A stretch of DNA of 64,000 nt from Yersinia kristensenii (GCF_900460525.1 NZ_UHIY01000001.1:3100001-3164000); one strand, 5' to 3'. Shown: positions 50,909 to 61,889, numbered from the stretch's first letter. Numbers and translations: made by a program. The notes: generated from the sequence alone by a model not told the origin.

Positions 50909-50914
50909 GCCGGT

Positions 50915-51041
50915 TATACCCGTCACACTTCAAGCTGCATGTGCGTTGGCTACGTTTAATAACCCGAATCACTTACCACAGTAAGCTCATCGGGATTATC
51001 TCACTTGCCGCCTTCCTGCAACTCGAATTGTTTAGGGTATA
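50915..51041 (-). repeat. ERIC (IRU) element between flgD and flgE
   Basis: A 127-bp reverse-orientation copy, with TATACCCGTCAC at one end and TTTAGGGTATA at the other. Central palindrome region has CAGTAAGCTCATCGGGAT, a variant of the ERIC core. Confidence 0.9.
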
Positions 51042-51196
51042 TGTCGTCCCAAACGGCAGCAAGAACAAGAAGTAGCAAAAAACATTAGGGTGAGCCAAGG
51101 ATTCGAACGGATTCACCATCATTTTTTAAAAATAGCGTTTGATATGTCATCAATGCTCAAGGTCTTTCACGGACCCCGAATCTCACGGAGAAGAAA

Positions 51197-52510
51197 ATGG
51201 GCTTTTCTCAAGCAGTCAGCGGTTTGAACGCAGCGTCCAGTAATCTGGATGTGATCGGTAACAATATCGCCAACTCGGCGACCTCAGGTTTCAAAGCCGG
51301 CTCAGTTTCTTTTGCCGATATGTTCGCCGGCTCTCAGACCGGGATGGGCGTTAAGGTTGCGGGGATTACTCAGGACTTTAACGACGGCACCACTACCACC
51401 ACCAACCGCCGTCTGGATTTAGCTATTAGCCAAAATGGTTTCTTCCGGATGCAAGACAGCACCGGCGGTATATTCTATGCCCGCAACGGCCAGTTTAAGT
51501 TGGATGAGAACCGCAATATCGTCAATATGCAGGGCCTCAACCTGACAGGTTACCCGGCAACAGGGACGCCGCCGACAGTACAACAAGGCGCCAACCCGGT
51601 TCCATTGTCTATTCCGCAGGGCATGATCCCAGCCAAAGCCACCACCTCCGGCAATATGGTGGCTAACTTGACGTCGACGCACAATATTATTCCAGCCGAG
51701 ACTACCAGCAGTGCGGGGGTCACTACCCCGACGTTTGATCCCGATAAACCTGATACCTATAGCTTTGTGAATAACATTACCACCTTTGATAGCCTGGGTA
51801 ACCGCCATGAAATCAACGTGTTCTATGTTAAGCGCTCCGAAGACGCCGTAAATGGTAACTCTTGGGATGTTTACACTCGCGATAGCAGCGCTGTTCCAGC
51901 ACAAGTTGCCGAGAGACGCGGTTCCATGCGTTTTGATACTAACGGTGCATTGGTTGAAACCACCAATCCGGTGATAACCCCACCGGCTACCACACCGGTG
52001 GAAACCCCAACAACCGTGCCTTTCACCTTGACCATCCCAATGGGGATAGTTAATGGTGCACCGGCACAAGATTTCGCGCTGAATGTGGCGGGCAGCAAGC
52101 AGCAAAATACTGGTACCGACAGCATCGTTACCCAAAACCAAACCGGCTATGCAGCGGGTGAGTTCACTGGCTTCCAGATCAATAACGACGGCTCGGTGGT
52201 CGGGACTTATTCAAACCAGCAGACCCAATTGCTGGGCCAGATCGTGATGGTCAACTTTGCTAACCCAGAAGGGTTGTCATCTGAGGGCAATAACGTCTGG
52301 AAAGAAACCCTTTCCTCTGGGAACGCGATTCTTGGGACTGCGGGCAGTGGTGGTTTTGGCACATTGACCAGTGGCGCATTGGAATCCTCTAACGTGGATT
52401 TGAGTAAAGAACTGGTGAACATGATTGTGGCGCAGCGTAACTATCAGTCGAACGCGCAGACCATCAAAACCCAGGATCAGATCTTACAAACTCTGGTTAA
52501 CCTGCGTTAA
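51197..52510 (+). CDS. flgE: Flagellar hook protein FlgE
   Basis: A 437-residue hook subunit. N-terminal SQAVSGLNAASSNLDVIGNN and C-terminal LVNMIVAQRNYQSNAQTIKT with end LQTLVNLR are the paired axial helices. The middle (residues ~140-300) is the variable surface domain, rich in Thr/Pro/Val repeats (TPPATTPVETPTTVP). About the usual length (E. coli 402). Confidence 0.96.
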   Translation: MGFSQAVSGLNAASSNLDVIGNNIANSATSGFKAGSVSFADMFAGSQTGMGVKVAGITQDFNDGTTTTTNRRLDLAISQNGFFRMQDSTGGIFYARNGQFKLDENRNIVNMQGLNLTGYPATGTPPTVQQGANPVPLSIPQGMIPAKATTSGNMVANLTSTHNIIPAETTSSAGVTTPTFDPDKPDTYSFVNNITTFDSLGNRHEINVFYVKRSEDAVNGNSWDVYTRDSSAVPAQVAERRGSMRFDTNGALVETTNPVITPPATTPVETPTTVPFTLTIPMGIVNGAPAQDFALNVAGSKQQNTGTDSIVTQNQTGYAAGEFTGFQINNDGSVVGTYSNQQTQLLGQIVMVNFANPEGLSSEGNNVWKETLSSGNAILGTAGSGGFGTLTSGALESSNVDLSKELVNMIVAQRNYQSNAQTIKTQDQILQTLVNLR

Positions 52511-52531
52511 TCGCACTGACGGGACTCGCTC

Positions 52532-53287
52532 ATGGATCACGCAATATATACCGCAATGGGGGCTGCCCGGCAGTCACTCGAACTGCAAGCGGTTACCGCT
52601 AATAACCTGGCTAACGCCTCGACGCCGGGTTTCCGCGCGCAGTTGGCGGCGATGCGGGCCGTACCTATTGATGGGCCAAGTATGGCCACGCGCACTATGG
52701 TCACGGCGTCAACCCCTGGGGTAGATATCAGTCAGGGGACGATGAACTACAGCGGCCGCCCGTTGGATGTGGCCTTGCAGCAGGATGGCTATTTAGCGGT
52801 TCAACTGCCCGATGGCACTGAGGCCTATACCCGTAACGGGAATATTCAGATTTCAGCTGATGGGCAGATGACTGTGCAGGGTTATCCATTAATGGGTGAC
52901 AACGGCCCGATTGATGTCCCCCCTCAGGCGGCGATCACCATTGCTGCGGATGGCACTATTTCGGCACTGAACGCCGGTGACTCACCGAACACCATTGCTC
53001 AGTTGGGGCAGATTAAACGGGTGCGAGCCACTGCCGGTGAAGTGATGCACGGCGATGATGGTTTGTTCCATTTGACACCCGAGACACAGCAGGCGCGTGG
53101 TGCTCAGTTGGCTAATGACCCGCTCATCAAGGTGATGCCGGGGGTGCTGGAGGGCAGTAATGTGAAAGCGGTTGAAGCGATGACCGACATGATTGCCAAT
53201 GCCCGCAGTTTCGAAATGCAGATGAAAGTCATTCACAGCGTGGATGAAAACGAACAGCGCGCTAACCAGCTGTTAGCAATCAGCTAA
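52532..53287 (+). CDS. flgF: Flagellar proximal rod protein FlgF
   Basis: A 251-residue rod protein: MDHAIYTAMGAARQSLELQA at the start, YTRNGNIQISADGQ, and C-terminal MIANARSFEMQMKVIHSVDE. Follows flgE by 21 bp. Confidence 0.95.
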   Translation: MDHAIYTAMGAARQSLELQAVTANNLANASTPGFRAQLAAMRAVPIDGPSMATRTMVTASTPGVDISQGTMNYSGRPLDVALQQDGYLAVQLPDGTEAYTRNGNIQISADGQMTVQGYPLMGDNGPIDVPPQAAITIAADGTISALNAGDSPNTIAQLGQIKRVRATAGEVMHGDDGLFHLTPETQQARGAQLANDPLIKVMPGVLEGSNVKAVEAMTDMIANARSFEMQMKVIHSVDENEQRANQLLAIS

Positions 53288-53313
53288 GCGCATAGGCGCA
53301 GAGGAATAAACTG

Positions 53314-54096
53314 ATGATCCGATCACTCTGGATTGCCAAAACCGGCTTGGATGCACAGCAGACCAATATGGACGTTATCGCCAACAACCTGGCGAACGTC
53401 AGCACCAATGGCTTTAAACGTCAGCGGGCGGTGTTTGAAGATTTGTTGTACCAAACGATACGTCAACCGGGAGCACAATCTTCCGAGCAGACCACCTTGC
53501 CATCGGGTTTGCAGATTGGTACCGGTGTTCGTCCGGTCGCCACTGAGCGTTTACACAGCCAGGGCAACTTGTCCAAAACCGATAACACCAAAGATGTGGC
53601 TATCAAAGGCGAAGGGTTCTTTCAGGTGCAGATGCCTGATGGCACCAATGCCTATACCCGCGACGGTTCTTTCCAGGTTGACCAAAATGGCCAACTGGTG
53701 ACGGCCAGTGGTTTTCAGGTTCAACCCGCTATCACTATTCCGGCGAATGCTCTGAAAATGACGATTGGTCGTGACGGTATCGTCAGTGTCACCTTGCAGG
53801 GGCAAACCGCCACGCAGCAAGTTGGACAACTGACTTTGACCACGTTCATTAACAACAGTGGCCTGGAAAGTGTCGGTGAAAACTTGTATCAGGAAACCGC
53901 CAGTTCCGGTGCGCCGAATGAAACAACGCCGGGCCTGAATGGCGGCGGCTTGTTGTATCAGGGGTATGTTGAGACTTCTAACGTCAATGTGGCGGAAGAG
54001 TTGGTCAATATGATCCAGACGCAACGCGCCTATGAAATCAACAGTAAAGCGGTTTCAACTTCAGATCAGATGTTGCAAAAACTGACACAGCTGTAA
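53314..54096 (+). CDS. flgG: Flagellar distal rod protein FlgG
   Basis: A 260-residue distal-rod subunit, the standard length. [20 protein letters not shown] at the start, [15 protein letters not shown] in the middle, and [20 protein letters not shown] near the end. A GC-rich hairpin follows in the 104-bp gap before flgH. Confidence 0.97.
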   Translation: MIRSLWIAKTGLDAQQTNMDVIANNLANVSTNGFKRQRAVFEDLLYQTIRQPGAQSSEQTTLPSGLQIGTGVRPVATERLHSQGNLSKTDNTKDVAIKGEGFFQVQMPDGTNAYTRDGSFQVDQNGQLVTASGFQVQPAITIPANALKMTIGRDGIVSVTLQGQTATQQVGQLTLTTFINNSGLESVGENLYQETASSGAPNETTPGLNGGGLLYQGYVETSNVNVAEELVNMIQTQRAYEINSKAVSTSDQMLQKLTQL

Positions 54097-54106
54097 ATCC
54101 GCTCTC

Positions 54107-54125
54107 GGGGGGCAACAGCGCCCCC
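54107..54125 (+). other. GC-rich hairpin between flgG and flgH
   Basis: GGGGG pairs with CCCCC across a 9-base interior, with two further pairs past a bulge. No T-run follows. It may set relative expression inside the operon. Confidence 0.35.
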
Positions 54126-54200
54126 TGATTGCAGCAGAATAATGAGTATTCGGGGTTGACCTTGCCAGCCTCTAACCGGTTACAGGACAGATAATCAGAG

Positions 54201-54917
54201 ATGGATACATCGCCGCTGCGAAAATTAGGTGAGTTGAGGTGGATGGGTACGCCGTTGCTGGCGATGCTACTACTCAATGGCTGTGCGTATATTCCGCATA
54301 AACCGCTGGTGGATGGTTCGACGTCAGCACAGCCAGCCCCTGCCAGTGCGCCCCTGCCAAATGGCTCTATTTTCCAGGCTGCCCAGCCGATGAACTATGG
54401 TTATCAGCCGCTATTTGAAGACCGTCGTCCGCGTAACATCGGTGACACACTGACCATTACCTTGCAGGAAAATGTCAGTGCCAGCAAAAGTTCTTCTGCC
54501 AACGCTAGTCGTAACGGATCCAGCAAATTTGGTGTTGCTACCGCACCTCGTTACCTCGAGGGGCCGTTGGGTAATGCACGCGCTGATTTGGATATTTCTG
54601 GTGATAGCACCTTTGGTGGCAAGGGCGGGGCAAATGCTAACAATACCTTCAGTGGCACCATCACGGTAACGGTGAATCAAGTGCTGGCTAACGGCAACTT
54701 GCATGTGGTGGGCGAGAAGCAGATCGCTATTAATCAGGGAACTGAATTCATTCGTTTCTCTGGGGTTGTCAACCCACGCACCATCAGCGGCAGTAATACA
54801 GTGACCTCAACACAGGTGGCTGATGCGCGCATCGAGTATGTGGGTAATGGTTATATCAATGAAGCGCAAACCATGGGCTGGTTGCAGCGGTTCTTCCTTA
54901 ATGTTTCGCCATACTAA
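54201..54917 (+). CDS. flgH: Flagellar L-ring lipoprotein FlgH
   Basis: A 238-residue outer-membrane lipoprotein forming the L ring. Lipobox LLNGC with lipidated C28. The mature part closely follows E. coli FlgH ([24 protein letters not shown] block, [26 protein letters not shown]). An internal ATG at 54243, nearer the lipobox, is an alternative start. Confidence 0.95.
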   Translation: MDTSPLRKLGELRWMGTPLLAMLLLNGCAYIPHKPLVDGSTSAQPAPASAPLPNGSIFQAAQPMNYGYQPLFEDRRPRNIGDTLTITLQENVSASKSSSANASRNGSSKFGVATAPRYLEGPLGNARADLDISGDSTFGGKGGANANNTFSGTITVTVNQVLANGNLHVVGEKQIAINQGTEFIRFSGVVNPRTISGSNTVTSTQVADARIEYVGNGYINEAQTMGWLQRFFLNVSPY

Positions 54918-54928
54918 GAGGCCCATTG

Positions 54929-56050
54929 ATGCGTAAACAGTCACTTATCACCCTATTTATCATGCAGCTTATTGTGCTGTTCACGCTGGTGTCATTTCCG
55001 GCGTCAGCCGAACGTATCCGCGATTTGGTGACCGTTCAGGGAGTGCGCGATAACGCATTGATTGGTTATGGTCTGGTGGTGGGGTTGGATGGTTCCGGTG
55101 ACCAGACCATGCAGACGCCGTTTACCACGCAAAGTCTCAGTAACATGTTGTCGCAATTGGGTATTACCGTGCCACCGGGTACCAATATGCAGCTCAAAAA
55201 CGTGGCGGCAGTGATGGTCACCGCCAAATTACCGGCATTTTCCCGCACCGGGCAAACCATTGATGTGGTGGTGTCCTCAATGGGGAATGCCAAGAGTATC
55301 CGTGGCGGCACCTTGCTGATGACCCCACTAAAAGGGGTTGATAATCAGGTTTATGCTTTGGCGCAGGGTAACGTGTTGGTAGGCGGGGCTGGGGCTTCTT
55401 CCGGTGGCAGCAGTGTTCAGGTCAACCAATTGACCGGCGGGCGCATTAGTAATGGCGCGACCATTGAACGCGAGTTGCCAACCACCTTTGGCACTGATGG
55501 GGTGATTAATCTTCAATTGAATACCGAAGATTTTACCACGGCACAGCAGGTCAGTGATGCCATTAACCGCCAACGCGGTTTTGGTTCTGCGACCGCCATT
55601 GATGCCCGCACTATTCAGGTGTTAGTGCCACGCGGTAACAGTTCGCAAGTACGTTTCCTGGCGGATATTCAGAACATTCCGGTGAATATTGATGCGGGTG
55701 ATGCCAAAGTCATTATTAACTCCCGCACTGGCTCGGTGGTGATGAACCGCAACGTCATGCTCGACTCTTGTGCTGTGGCGCAAGGGAACTTGTCAGTGGT
55801 GATTGATAAGCAGAATACCGTCAGCCAGCCAGATACTCCCTTTGGTGGCGGACAGACTGTCGTGACGCCGAATACCCAGATTTCTGTTCAGCAACAAGGT
55901 GGCGCATTGCAACGCGTTAATGCCAGCCCGAATCTGAATAATGTGGTGCGCGCCTTGAACTCGTTGGGGGCAACGCCGATTGATTTGATGTCTATCTTGC
56001 AAGCGATGCAGAGTGCCGGCTGCTTACGGGCTAAACTGGAAATTATCTAA
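54929..56050 (+). CDS. flgI: Flagellar P-ring protein FlgI
   Basis: A 373-residue periplasmic P-ring subunit with signal peptide ending FPASA before [20 protein letters not shown]. Conserved [17 protein letters not shown] and the end [20 protein letters not shown]. Start ATG 54929, with AAGAGG upstream; a TTG one codon earlier is less likely. Its stop overlaps the flgJ start (TAATG). Confidence 0.96.
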   Translation: MRKQSLITLFIMQLIVLFTLVSFPASAERIRDLVTVQGVRDNALIGYGLVVGLDGSGDQTMQTPFTTQSLSNMLSQLGITVPPGTNMQLKNVAAVMVTAKLPAFSRTGQTIDVVVSSMGNAKSIRGGTLLMTPLKGVDNQVYALAQGNVLVGGAGASSGGSSVQVNQLTGGRISNGATIERELPTTFGTDGVINLQLNTEDFTTAQQVSDAINRQRGFGSATAIDARTIQVLVPRGNSSQVRFLADIQNIPVNIDAGDAKVIINSRTGSVVMNRNVMLDSCAVAQGNLSVVIDKQNTVSQPDTPFGGGQTVVTPNTQISVQQQGGALQRVNASPNLNNVVRALNSLGATPIDLMSILQAMQSAGCLRAKLEII

Positions 56051-57012
56051 TGAGCGATTTGATGGCAATGCCCAGCGCCGCCAATGAAATGTTCGGCGCG
56101 GCCTATGACGCCCAATCACTGAATAGCTTGAAACGTGACGCGGCAAGAGATCCTGATGGCAACCTAAAGCAGGTTGCCCAGCAGGTAGAAGGGATGTTTG
56201 TGCAGATGATGCTGAAAAGCATGCGCTCCGCCTTGCCGCAAGAGGGGGTCATGAACAGTGACCAAACCCGGCTCTATACCTCAATGTATGACCAGCAAAT
56301 CGCGCAGCAAATGTCGGTCAAAGGGCTCGGGCTAGCTGACATGATGGTGGAGCAGCTTTCAGGAACCTCTTCACCGAGTGAAACTGCGGGCTCGGTGCCA
56401 ATGATGCTGGATAACGACGTCTTGCAGACTCTTCCTGCGCAAGCATTGGAGCAAATGGTTCGTCGGGCAATGCCGACACCGCCAGTCAACAGCCCAGTTT
56501 CACTGCCGCAAAGCACCGGTAATTTCGTCGCCCGCATGTCTATTCCGGCGCAAATTGCCAGCCAGCAAAGTGGCATTCCGCATCAACTTATTATGGCACA
56601 GGCCGCGCTGGAATCTGGTTGGGGTCAGCGCGAGATCCCAACGGCTGATGGCAAGAGCAGCTACAACGTCTTTGGTATCAAAGCGGGCAGTAACTGGGAT
56701 GGCCCGGTCAGTGAAATCACCACCACGGAATATGAGCAAGGTGTGGCGAAGAAAACCAAAGCGCGCTTCCGGGTCTATGGCTCTTATGTCGAGGCGGTCA
56801 GTGATTATGTCAAGTTACTGACCCAAAACCCGCGCTACGCCAATGTGGCTGCTGCCCAAAGCCCTGAACAAGGTGCACATGCTTTGCAGCGCGCCGGTTA
56901 TGCCACCGACCCGCAATATGCGCAAAAATTAGTTAATGTTATTCAGCAGATGAAGAATACCGGCGAGCAAGCAGTAAAAGCATACAGCAGCAATCTGGAC
57001 TCTCTCTTCTAA
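56050..57012 (+). CDS. flgJ: Rod-cap protein/peptidoglycan hydrolase FlgJ
   Basis: A 320-residue dual-domain protein. Residues 1-100 are the rod-capping domain (LKQVAQQVEGMFVQMMLKSM). Residues ~155-320 are a glucosaminidase that opens peptidoglycan for the rod: QSGIPHQLIMAQAALESGWG with the catalytic Glu, then YNVFGIKAGSNWDG and FRVYGSYVEAVSDYV. Last gene of the flgB operon. Confidence 0.95.
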   Translation: MSDLMAMPSAANEMFGAAYDAQSLNSLKRDAARDPDGNLKQVAQQVEGMFVQMMLKSMRSALPQEGVMNSDQTRLYTSMYDQQIAQQMSVKGLGLADMMVEQLSGTSSPSETAGSVPMMLDNDVLQTLPAQALEQMVRRAMPTPPVNSPVSLPQSTGNFVARMSIPAQIASQQSGIPHQLIMAQAALESGWGQREIPTADGKSSYNVFGIKAGSNWDGPVSEITTTEYEQGVAKKTKARFRVYGSYVEAVSDYVKLLTQNPRYANVAAAQSPEQGAHALQRAGYATDPQYAQKLVNVIQQMKNTGEQAVKAYSSNLDSLF

Positions 57013-57069
57013 TAGGTTATTTTACTGGCCATTTTGGAAATTGAACCCGGTTTACACCCATATTTTTAC

Positions 57070-57096
57070 TCAAGTTTTCCAAACTTGGGCCGATAC
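57070..57096 (+). promoter_or_regulatory. Sigma-28 promoter of flgKL
   Basis: TCAAGTTT-N11-GCCGATAC, 14 of 16 consensus positions with ideal spacing, 102 bp before flgK. Confidence 0.85.
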
Positions 57097-57198
57097 TCTG
57101 AATAGGCTGTGCGGGGGCGTAGATCTCCTCAGGCAGTATCCCAATATTAATAAATGCAGGTGCGCGATGTGAATCGCCTGCGGTAAAAGGATCTCTTC

Positions 57199-58863
57199 AT
57201 GTCCAATAGTTTAATGAATACTGCGATGAGTGGTCTGAGTGCCGCCCAATATGCTTTGAGCACCGTCAGTAACAACATCAGCAATTTCCAAGTGGCGGGT
57301 TATAACCGTCAGAACACGGTTTTTGCGCAAAACGGTGGGACATTAAGCCCGGCGGGTTTTATTGGTAATGGCGTGGCAGTGACCGGTGTTAACCGTGAGT
57401 ATAATGCCTTTATTACCAATCAGTTGCGAGCATCACAAACCCAAAGCAGTGGACTGACGACCTATTATCAGCAAATCTCGCAAATCGATAATTTACTGTC
57501 CAATACCTCCAATAACATCTCAACCACCATGCAGGATTTCTTCAACAACCTGCAAAACTTGGTGAGTAACGCGGGCGATGATGCGGCGCGTAAAACAGTT
57601 TTGGGCAAGGCCGAAGGGCTAGTTAACCAATTCCAGAATGCAGATAAATATCTGCGCGATATGGATAATGGTGTAAACCAAAAGATAAGTGACAGCGCGG
57701 CACAAATTAATAACTATGCTGAGCAAATCGCCAAGTTAAATGACCAGATTACTCGCCTGCGCGGTAGCAGCGGTAGTGAGCCAAATGCCTTGCTTGACCA
57801 ACGTGACCAACTGGTTACCGAGTTAAACCAGATTGTCGCGGTGACGGTCACTCAGCAAGATGGCGATGCTTACAATGTGTCATTTGCCGGGGGGTTATCT
57901 CTGGTGCAAGGGCCGAATGCTTATAAAGTGGAAGCCATTCCCTCCAGCGCCGATGCAACCCGCCTAACCTTGGGTTATAAACATGGCACTAGCGACACCA
58001 TTGAAATTGACGAAAGTCGCCTGACCAGCGGTTCACTCGGCGGTACCTTGAAATTCCGCAGTGAAGCACTGGACAGCGCGCGTAACCAATTGGGTCAATT
58101 AGCTTTGGTGATGGCCGATAGCTTTAATACCCAGCACAAAGCCGGTTTTGATGCTAATGGTGATGAGGGCAAAGATTTCTTTAGTTTTGCTAAACCGTCA
58201 GTATTGAAAAATGCAAAAAATCAAGGTGATAGCAGCTTAACGGTGAGTTACACCGATACCTCGAAAGTGAAAGCCAGTGATTACACCCTGGAGTTTGACG
58301 GTAAAGATTGGCAGGTTACGCGCGTATCGGATAATACCAAAGTTCCTACCACCGCCGGGACTGATAAAGATGGCAAACCTACACTGAATTTCGACGGTAT
58401 CGCGGTCAGCGTCACTAATGGCACGCAGGGGCCAGAAGCCAAAGATAAATTCACCATTAAAACCGTTTCTAATGTTGCCGCTAATTTGCAGGTCGCCATT
58501 ACCGACTCCAGCATGATTGCTGCGGGCGGTACTGCTGATGGTGGCGCGAGTGACAACGTTAACGCGCAAGCACTATTGAATCTGCAAACCCAAAAACTGG
58601 TCGATGGTAAAGCGACATTTTCGGGTGCTTATGCCGGGTTGGTCAGTAATGTCGGCAACCAGACGGCAACGGCGAAAACTAACAGCACGGCACAGGCCAA
58701 TATCGTCAAACAGTTGTCAGCGGAACAGCAGTCTATTTCTGGGGTGAACCTGGATGAAGAGTACGGCGACTTACAGCGTTTCCAGCAATATTACCTGGCG
58801 AATGCCCAAGTTATCCAGACTGCTTCAACATTGTTTAACGCGTTGCTGAGTCTGCGCGGTTAA
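57199..58863 (+). CDS. flgK: Hook-filament junction protein FlgK (HAP1)
   Basis: A 554-residue junction protein. N-terminal LMNTAMSGLSAAQYALSTVS, NNISNFQVAGYNRQ, and C-terminal SISGVNLDEEYGDLQRFQQY, with the end LFNALLSLRG. The middle is the variable exposed domain. FlgN is its chaperone. Confidence 0.95.
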   Translation: MSNSLMNTAMSGLSAAQYALSTVSNNISNFQVAGYNRQNTVFAQNGGTLSPAGFIGNGVAVTGVNREYNAFITNQLRASQTQSSGLTTYYQQISQIDNLLSNTSNNISTTMQDFFNNLQNLVSNAGDDAARKTVLGKAEGLVNQFQNADKYLRDMDNGVNQKISDSAAQINNYAEQIAKLNDQITRLRGSSGSEPNALLDQRDQLVTELNQIVAVTVTQQDGDAYNVSFAGGLSLVQGPNAYKVEAIPSSADATRLTLGYKHGTSDTIEIDESRLTSGSLGGTLKFRSEALDSARNQLGQLALVMADSFNTQHKAGFDANGDEGKDFFSFAKPSVLKNAKNQGDSSLTVSYTDTSKVKASDYTLEFDGKDWQVTRVSDNTKVPTTAGTDKDGKPTLNFDGIAVSVTNGTQGPEAKDKFTIKTVSNVAANLQVAITDSSMIAAGGTADGGASDNVNAQALLNLQTQKLVDGKATFSGAYAGLVSNVGNQTATAKTNSTAQANIVKQLSAEQQSISGVNLDEEYGDLQRFQQYYLANAQVIQTASTLFNALLSLRG

Positions 58864-58968
58864 GTTTTGGTTAGCGGTATTGCCGCTGCTTATCTCATTT
58901 TAGGTTTAGTCAGAATGGCAGTTTGTGCGGGCCGTCTGACTAAGCTGTTACTAAAAGGAACTGACATC

Positions 58969-59949
58969 GTGCGCTTAAGTACCAGCATGCTGTATCAGCA
59001 AAATATGCAGGGCATCACTAATGCTCAATCCCTTTGGATGCAGTCTGGCCAACAACTTTCCACCGGCAAGCGCGTGGTTAATCCTTCGGATGATCCGATG
59101 TCGGCCTCGCAAGCGGTGATGGTGTCACAAGCTCAGTCAGAGAATAACCAGTATGCATTAGCACGTAGCTTTGCCCGCCAAAGTTCATCACTGGAAACCA
59201 CGGTTTTGGCGCAGGCCACTAGCACCATTCAGTCTATTCAAAGTGTCATTATCAGTGCTAAAAGCGATATTTTGAGTGATGATGACCGTGCTTCTTATGC
59301 GACTCAGTTACAGGGTTTGAAAGACCAACTGGTTAATCAGGCGAACACCACTGATGGTAATGGCCGCTATATTTTTGGTGGTTTTCAAAGTGATAAGCCG
59401 CCTTTTGCTGTTAGCAAAACTGGCGAGGTCACTTATGTGGGCGGCGATGTCGCGATTGAGCAAAAAGTCGATGCTAACCGGTCAATGACGGTCGGTCACA
59501 CCGGTGACAGTGTTTTTATGGCGCTGACCAGTAATGCCAAACCTGAGCCGAATGATGTTGATGGTAAGCCGGTAGATGCGGAAAAGAATATCTTTAATAC
59601 CATCGACACTGTTCTCAATGCCCTCAAAACGCCAATGCAAGGTGCGACTGATGAGGTTAAAGAACAAGTGAATGCGGCGATGGATAAAGGTATCCGCGGT
59701 ATGGCTAACTCATTGAATAATGTGTTATCTGTGCAGGCAGGTATTGGTACTCAACTGCAAGAGTTGGACAATCTTGATAGTTTGGGCGAAGACCGTACCT
59801 TGATCAACAAGCAGCGAATGAGTGATTTAGTGGATGTCGATTGGAACTCTGCTATCTCTTCCTATGTTATGCAGCAGGCTGCCTTACAGGCTTCTTACAC
59901 CACATTCACCAATATGCAGGGCTTGTCTCTGTTCCAACTGAATAAGTAA
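58969..59949 (+). CDS. flgL: Hook-filament junction protein FlgL (HAP3)
   Basis: A 326-residue protein starting at GTG 58969 (V-RLSTSMLYQQNMQGITNAQ) with AAAAGGA nine bases upstream. The frame is open further upstream to 58867, but homology to E. coli FlgL begins at this GTG. Conserved TGKRVVNPSDDPMSASQAV, ANTTDGNGRYIFGG and the C-terminal LVDVDWNSAISSYVMQQAAL. Confidence 0.95.
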   Translation: MRLSTSMLYQQNMQGITNAQSLWMQSGQQLSTGKRVVNPSDDPMSASQAVMVSQAQSENNQYALARSFARQSSSLETTVLAQATSTIQSIQSVIISAKSDILSDDDRASYATQLQGLKDQLVNQANTTDGNGRYIFGGFQSDKPPFAVSKTGEVTYVGGDVAIEQKVDANRSMTVGHTGDSVFMALTSNAKPEPNDVDGKPVDAEKNIFNTIDTVLNALKTPMQGATDEVKEQVNAAMDKGIRGMANSLNNVLSVQAGIGTQLQELDNLDSLGEDRTLINKQRMSDLVDVDWNSAISSYVMQQAALQASYTTFTNMQGLSLFQLNK

Positions 59950-59960
59950 TCCGTCTTTAA

Positions 59961-59981
59961 CCTGTGGGCTCGCCCCGCAGG
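59961..59981 (+). terminator. Probable terminator of flgKL
   Basis: CCTGTGGG with CCCGCAGG (8 bp, one wobble), 5-base loop, 11 bases past the flgL stop. There is no T-run, so efficiency is uncertain. Confidence 0.45.
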
Positions 59982-60051
59982 TTACCCGCCATACTTGAAG
60001 CCGCAGGTTGTTTGCTGACGGTCTACCCGCAACTCCCATTCTTTTGGGTAT
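59981..60051 (-). repeat. Deleted ERIC (IRU) element between flgL and fliR
   Basis: About 71 bp. GTTACCCGCCATACTTGAAG resembles one ERIC end and CAACTCCCATTCTTTTGGGT the other, with the central palindrome missing. Internally deleted ERIC copies are known in enterobacteria. Confidence 0.65.
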
Positions 60052-60054
60052 CAG

Positions 60055-60837
60055 TCAATACGCTAACCCACTGAGAACACCCGCCAGTCGGTCGAAGAAT
60101 TCGCCAAATAGGTGCTCGGTAAAAGGGGCCAGCAGCGGCATAGCTAAGCCCAACGAAATAATACCGACCGTCAATGTCAGTGGGAAACCTATAACGAAAA
60201 CAGAAAGTTGTGGTGTCATGCGGTTAAGCATACCTAGCGCCATATTCAGGGTGAGTAGCAGAGTTATGAGTGGCAATGCCAGCATTAGCCCATTCATAAA
60301 GATCAAGGAACCGGCCTGTGCCAATGCCAGGAAACCATTGCCATTGAGTGGCTCGAATTGAATAGGTAAAGTATGAAAACTGTCCGCTAATAAAGAAATT
60401 AGCCACAAATGGCCATCAAAGCTGAGAAATAACAGCATCGCCAATAAGTTTAACAACCGGGCGAGAACCGGCATGTTTGGCCCGCCAGAGGGGTCAAAGA
60501 AGGTGGCGAAAGACAGCCCCATTTGCAAACCAATCACTTCGCCAGACAGGCGGATAGCGGCGAAAGCAAACTGCATGGTTAACCCGATAGCGGCCCCAAT
60601 CAATATCTGCTGACCCGCGACCCATACCGCACCGCTAGAAACGAGCGGAATATTGACGGGTGGCAGGGAGGGAGCAATGAGAAAGGTAATTAATATCGCC
60701 AAACCGACTTTGACTTTACGATTTATCTGTTTTTCGCTTAAAACCGGCGCGGTGCTTATCAAGGCCAATATGCGTATTAATGGCCAGAAATACTGGCTGA
60801 CCCAGACGCTGAGTTGAGTGGTATCAAGAGAGACCAT
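60055..60837 (-). CDS. fliR: Flagellar type III export protein FliR
   Basis: A 260-residue polytopic inner membrane protein of the export gate core (FliPQR). Membrane segments are visible across the length, with [20 protein letters not shown] and [17 protein letters not shown]. Last gene of the fliLMNOPQR operon, convergent with flgL. Confidence 0.95.
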   Translation of the reverse strand: MVSLDTTQLSVWVSQYFWPLIRILALISTAPVLSEKQINRKVKVGLAILITFLIAPSLPPVNIPLVSSGAVWVAGQQILIGAAIGLTMQFAFAAIRLSGEVIGLQMGLSFATFFDPSGGPNMPVLARLLNLLAMLLFLSFDGHLWLISLLADSFHTLPIQFEPLNGNGFLALAQAGSLIFMNGLMLALPLITLLLTLNMALGMLNRMTPQLSVFVIGFPLTLTVGIISLGLAMPLLAPFTEHLFGEFFDRLAGVLSGLAY

Positions 60838-60854
60838 ATTGATAACCTAGGTTC

Positions 60855-61124
60855 TTAGCCAATTAACGTCGGCAGGCTGGTAAACAAATTACGCATATAG
60901 TCGAGAATCAAGCTCAGCATCCACGGGCCAGCGATAACCAAAGTAGCGAAAACCGCCAGTATTTTGGGGATAAATGACAGGGTCATTTCGTTAATTTGTG
61001 TCGCGGCCTGCAACAGGCTGACAATTAAGCCGCTAATCAATGCAGCCAGTAATAATGGCGCGGCCAGTGCAAGAGCGATTTTCATTGCCTCAACGCCGAG
61101 GGCCATTACCGATTCTGGTGTCAT
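60855..61124 (-). CDS. fliQ: Flagellar type III export protein FliQ
   Basis: An 89-residue two-helix membrane protein (MTPESVMALGVEAMKIALAL; LLQAATQINEMTLSFIPKIL), standard length. 17 bp before fliR. Confidence 0.96.
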   Translation of the reverse strand: MTPESVMALGVEAMKIALALAAPLLLAALISGLIVSLLQAATQINEMTLSFIPKILAVFATLVIAGPWMLSLILDYMRNLFTSLPTLIG

Positions 61125-61136
61125 GATGTCTCTACC

Positions 61137-61889
61137 TCAGCTATAAAAGCTTTGCGCTAACGAACCGAGTAGCAACTGCCAGCCATCAACTAACACAAAC
61201 AGCATCAGCTTGAAAGGGAGCGAGATACTCGCGGGCGGCACCATCATCATCCCCAGCGCCATCAGCACACTGGCGACCACCAAGTCGATAATCAAAAATG
61301 GAATAAACACCGTAAAACCAATCTGGAAAGCGGTTTTCAGCTCACTGGTGACATAGGCGGGCAGCAAAATGCGCATTGGCACCACTTCCGGCCCTTCCAA
61401 TGGCGGCAGATTGGCTAACCGGGCATACAGGGCCAGGTCAGATTCACGGGTCTGGCGTAACATAAATTCCCGCAATGGTTGAGAGCCTTTATCCATTGCC
61501 ACTTCCATACTTATCTTGTCCTGACTGAAGGGCAGATAAGCATCTTGATAAACCTTGTCAAACACCGGAGACATAATGAAAAACGTCAGAAACAGCGCTA
61601 AACCCAGCATCACCTGATTCGGTGGTGCGGAGGGGGTGCCTAATGCGTTGCGCAACAAGCCAAGCACAATAATGATCCGGGTAAAGCTGGTCATCATCAG
61701 CAATGCGGCGGGTAGAAAACTTAGCGTGGTAATAAAAACGAGCGTCTGCACCGGCAAAGACCAGCTCTGCCCGCCATTCGCCAACGGCTGGCTGATAATG
61801 CCCGGCAATTGAGCTAATGCTGTTGGAGAGCAAAGTAGGGTGAGCAGCAGCAGGGGGACTTTATTCATGAGCGGACGCAGAGACATCAT
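61137..61889 (-). CDS. fliP: Flagellar type III export protein FliP
   Basis: A 250-residue export gate protein with a cleavable signal peptide ([16 protein letters not shown]) and family motifs [24 protein letters not shown] block and [20 protein letters not shown]. Its ATG overlaps the fliO stop (ATGA). Confidence 0.96.
   Translation of the reverse strand: MMSLRPLMNKVPLLLLTLLCSPTALAQLPGIISQPLANGGQSWSLPVQTLVFITTLSFLPAALLMMTSFTRIIIVLGLLRNALGTPSAPPNQVMLGLALFLTFFIMSPVFDKVYQDAYLPFSQDKISMEVAMDKGSQPLREFMLRQTRESDLALYARLANLPPLEGPEVVPMRILLPAYVTSELKTAFQIGFTVFIPFLIIDLVVASVLMALGMMMVPPASISLPFKLMLFVLVDGWQLLLGSLAQSFYS

Noticed and set aside
51419..52141. 240-residue open frame antisense to flgE
   Set aside because: Lies wholly within a certain gene and has no family resemblance or start signal.
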